DNA of 19,140 nt from Irpex lacteus (lineage: Eukaryota; Basidiomycota; Agaricomycetes; Polyporales; Irpicaceae), in the NCBI GenBank assembly GCA_001986395.2, contig MQVO02000160.1:1-19140 (forward strand). Reading direction: 5' to 3'. Under the pieces are notes generated by a model, which ran no database searches, was not told the origin of the DNA, and saw only the letters and a list, made by a program, of their open reading frames with translations. Positions 17,683-19,140 of this stretch are shown here, one piece after another; the stretch's first letter is position 1; each line of letters begins with the position of its first letter. A program made the translations under genes and the position numbers.

Positions 17683-19140
17683 CTATACATAATATAATAA
17701 AGTTGAAACTGATAAATGGATAGAATCTAAGATTACATTTGGTAGTATACCTAAAATTACAGTAGGTATTAATAGAGTAATTAATAGGTTAAATTCTCTT
17801 CTAGATATATCTTCTGCAGATTTTAAATGTGGAGAATATACACCATAAGAAATTCTATTATAAAGATAGATACTATATATAGCACTGAAAACTATACCAG
17901 TAGCACCTAGAGCTGAAATAATAGGTGATCTTTCCCAAATACCCATTAAAGATAATTGTTCTCCTATAAAGTTTAGAGATAAAGGTATACCTGTATTTGC
18001 TATAGTAAATACAAAAAATAAGATAGTGAAACTGGAAAGTAAGTAGCTAAACCTCTAATATATGCAATAGTTCTAGTATGGAATCTATCATATATTACTC
18101 CACCCACACAAATAAATAGAGCAGGAGAAACAAAACCATGAGCTAATGATAGTAAAATAGCACCTTCAATACCAATAATAGTATTAGAAAATAAACCTAA
18201 AATAACAACAGCCATGTGACAGATACTACTATAAGCAATTAAACTTTTTGTATCATGCTGAATTATAGTAGCAAATGAAGCATAAATTAAAGTTATTATA
18301 GCAATAGTTTGTACTAAAGGACTAAAGTAATTAGTAGCATCAGGTAAAAAGTTAATTAATACTCTTAGATAACCATAACTAGCAAATTTTAAGATTGTTC
18401 CTGCTAAAAGATTGAGGCTGCTAAGGGTGCATCACTGTGTGCTCTATATAACCAACCTGTAAATGGCCATAATGGAGTTTTAACAGCAAAAGCTAAAAAG
18501 AAAGCTAACCATAATATTTTTTTGACTATCTAAACTTATTTCACTTAATGATATAATAGTGAAATCTGTACTTCCTAAATTACTATATATTTGTAGGATT
18601 GCTAATAACATAAATAAAGAACCTGCTAAAGTATATAAGAAAAATAACAATGCACTTCTTATTCTATTTACTCCGGATCCATATACTATGATTATTATAA
18701 ATAATACTGGTAAAACACTTTCAAAGAAGATATAGAAAAGAAATAAGTCTAATACTACAAATAGTGCTATTTGAAATGTTTCTAATAGTAAAAAATGAGA
18801 TTACGAAAAATTTAATACTTTTTTCTGAACTTAAATTATTAAAATTAGATAATAAAGCTATTGGTGTTATAAATGTAGTTAATAAAACATAATATAATGA
18901 GATACCATCTACCCCTATATTAAAAATGACAGAAACTCAATTTTGTAAATTCATATACAAATTGATATTCACTTGTATTTGAATTAAATTGAACCCATAA
19001 AAAGATTGATACTATAAAATTTAGTAATGATATATTTAATGCTATATTTTTAATTGTACTTTGATTTTCTTTACTATTTTCTGGATTAATAGTATAATTG
19101 CACTCCCTAGTAGTGGTATTAATAATAATAATTGTAACAT
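17683..19140 (-). CDS. nad4: NADH dehydrogenase subunit 4 (with indels)
   Basis: Begins with ATG at the last three bases of the window ([18 protein letters not shown]) and ends TAG 17683-17685, about 485 codons, normal for fungal ND4. It is a proton-pumping membrane subunit of complex I. Conserved segments in order are [143 protein letters not shown]. About six single-base indels (near 19081, 18924, 18793, 18520, 18409 and 18029) shift the frame, nearly all at homopolymer runs and netting to zero, while sequence between them is well conserved. Sequencing error is the simplest reading. It lies upstream of cox3 on the same strand, and is clearly different in sequence from the nad4 fragments at 3.9-5.4 and 7.8-9.3 kb. 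Confidence 0.94.

Overview
This is a window of a fungal mitochondrial genome. It is strongly AT-rich, carries a mitochondrial large-subunit rRNA (rnl), genes for respiratory subunits (cox3, nad4) and two small tRNAs, and is littered with fragments of LAGLIDADG homing endonucleases, a cox1 exon and nad4. Clear protein similarity is to fungal mitochondrial subunits. A large, repeat-rich basidiomycete (Agaricomycetes-like) mitogenome is my best guess, but the species cannot be fixed from sequence alone. In-frame TGA codons in one degenerate ORF (9652-9996) fit the mould mitochondrial code, TGA = Trp.

Layout: rnl lies on the minus strand (about 490-3640). Then comes a mosaic accessory region (3.9-10.4 kb): a near-perfect 1.55-kb direct duplication (3896-5447 and 7758-9308) whose units each hold two plus-strand nad4 fragments around a minus-strand LAGLIDADG fragment. 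Between the copies are AT-rich spacer, a truncated paralogue of a long unknown ORF (6479-6736), and a cox1 exon fragment followed by the N-terminal part of a LAGLIDADG ORF (7378-7739). From 9.3 to 10.4 kb there are several unrecognised, partly broken reading frames joined by short shared repeats. A long, intact, unrecognised membrane-anchored ORF follows on the minus strand (10978-12788), then tRNA-Asn and tRNA-Pro, another broken unknown ORF (13438-13858), a GC-richer structured RNA block that looks like a group I intron core (about 14985-15640), cox3 (15984-16796) and nad4 (17683-19140, starting at the last base of the window).

Scattered throughout is a family of 40-90 nt hairpins with CCCCAAAAA-CTAG / CTAG-TTTTTGGGG arms, including one inside rnl, some nested in one another, several lying exactly at the broken ends of gene fragments. 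They look like mobile double-hairpin-type elements. The conserved genes cox3 and nad4 are interrupted only by +/-1 or 2 base indels, mostly at homopolymers, while their protein sequence is otherwise well conserved; this points to consensus sequencing errors more than to true pseudogenes. By contrast, the LAGLIDADG, cox1 and duplicated nad4 pieces are genuine relics: they are truncated, rearranged, and share the same defects in both repeat copies.
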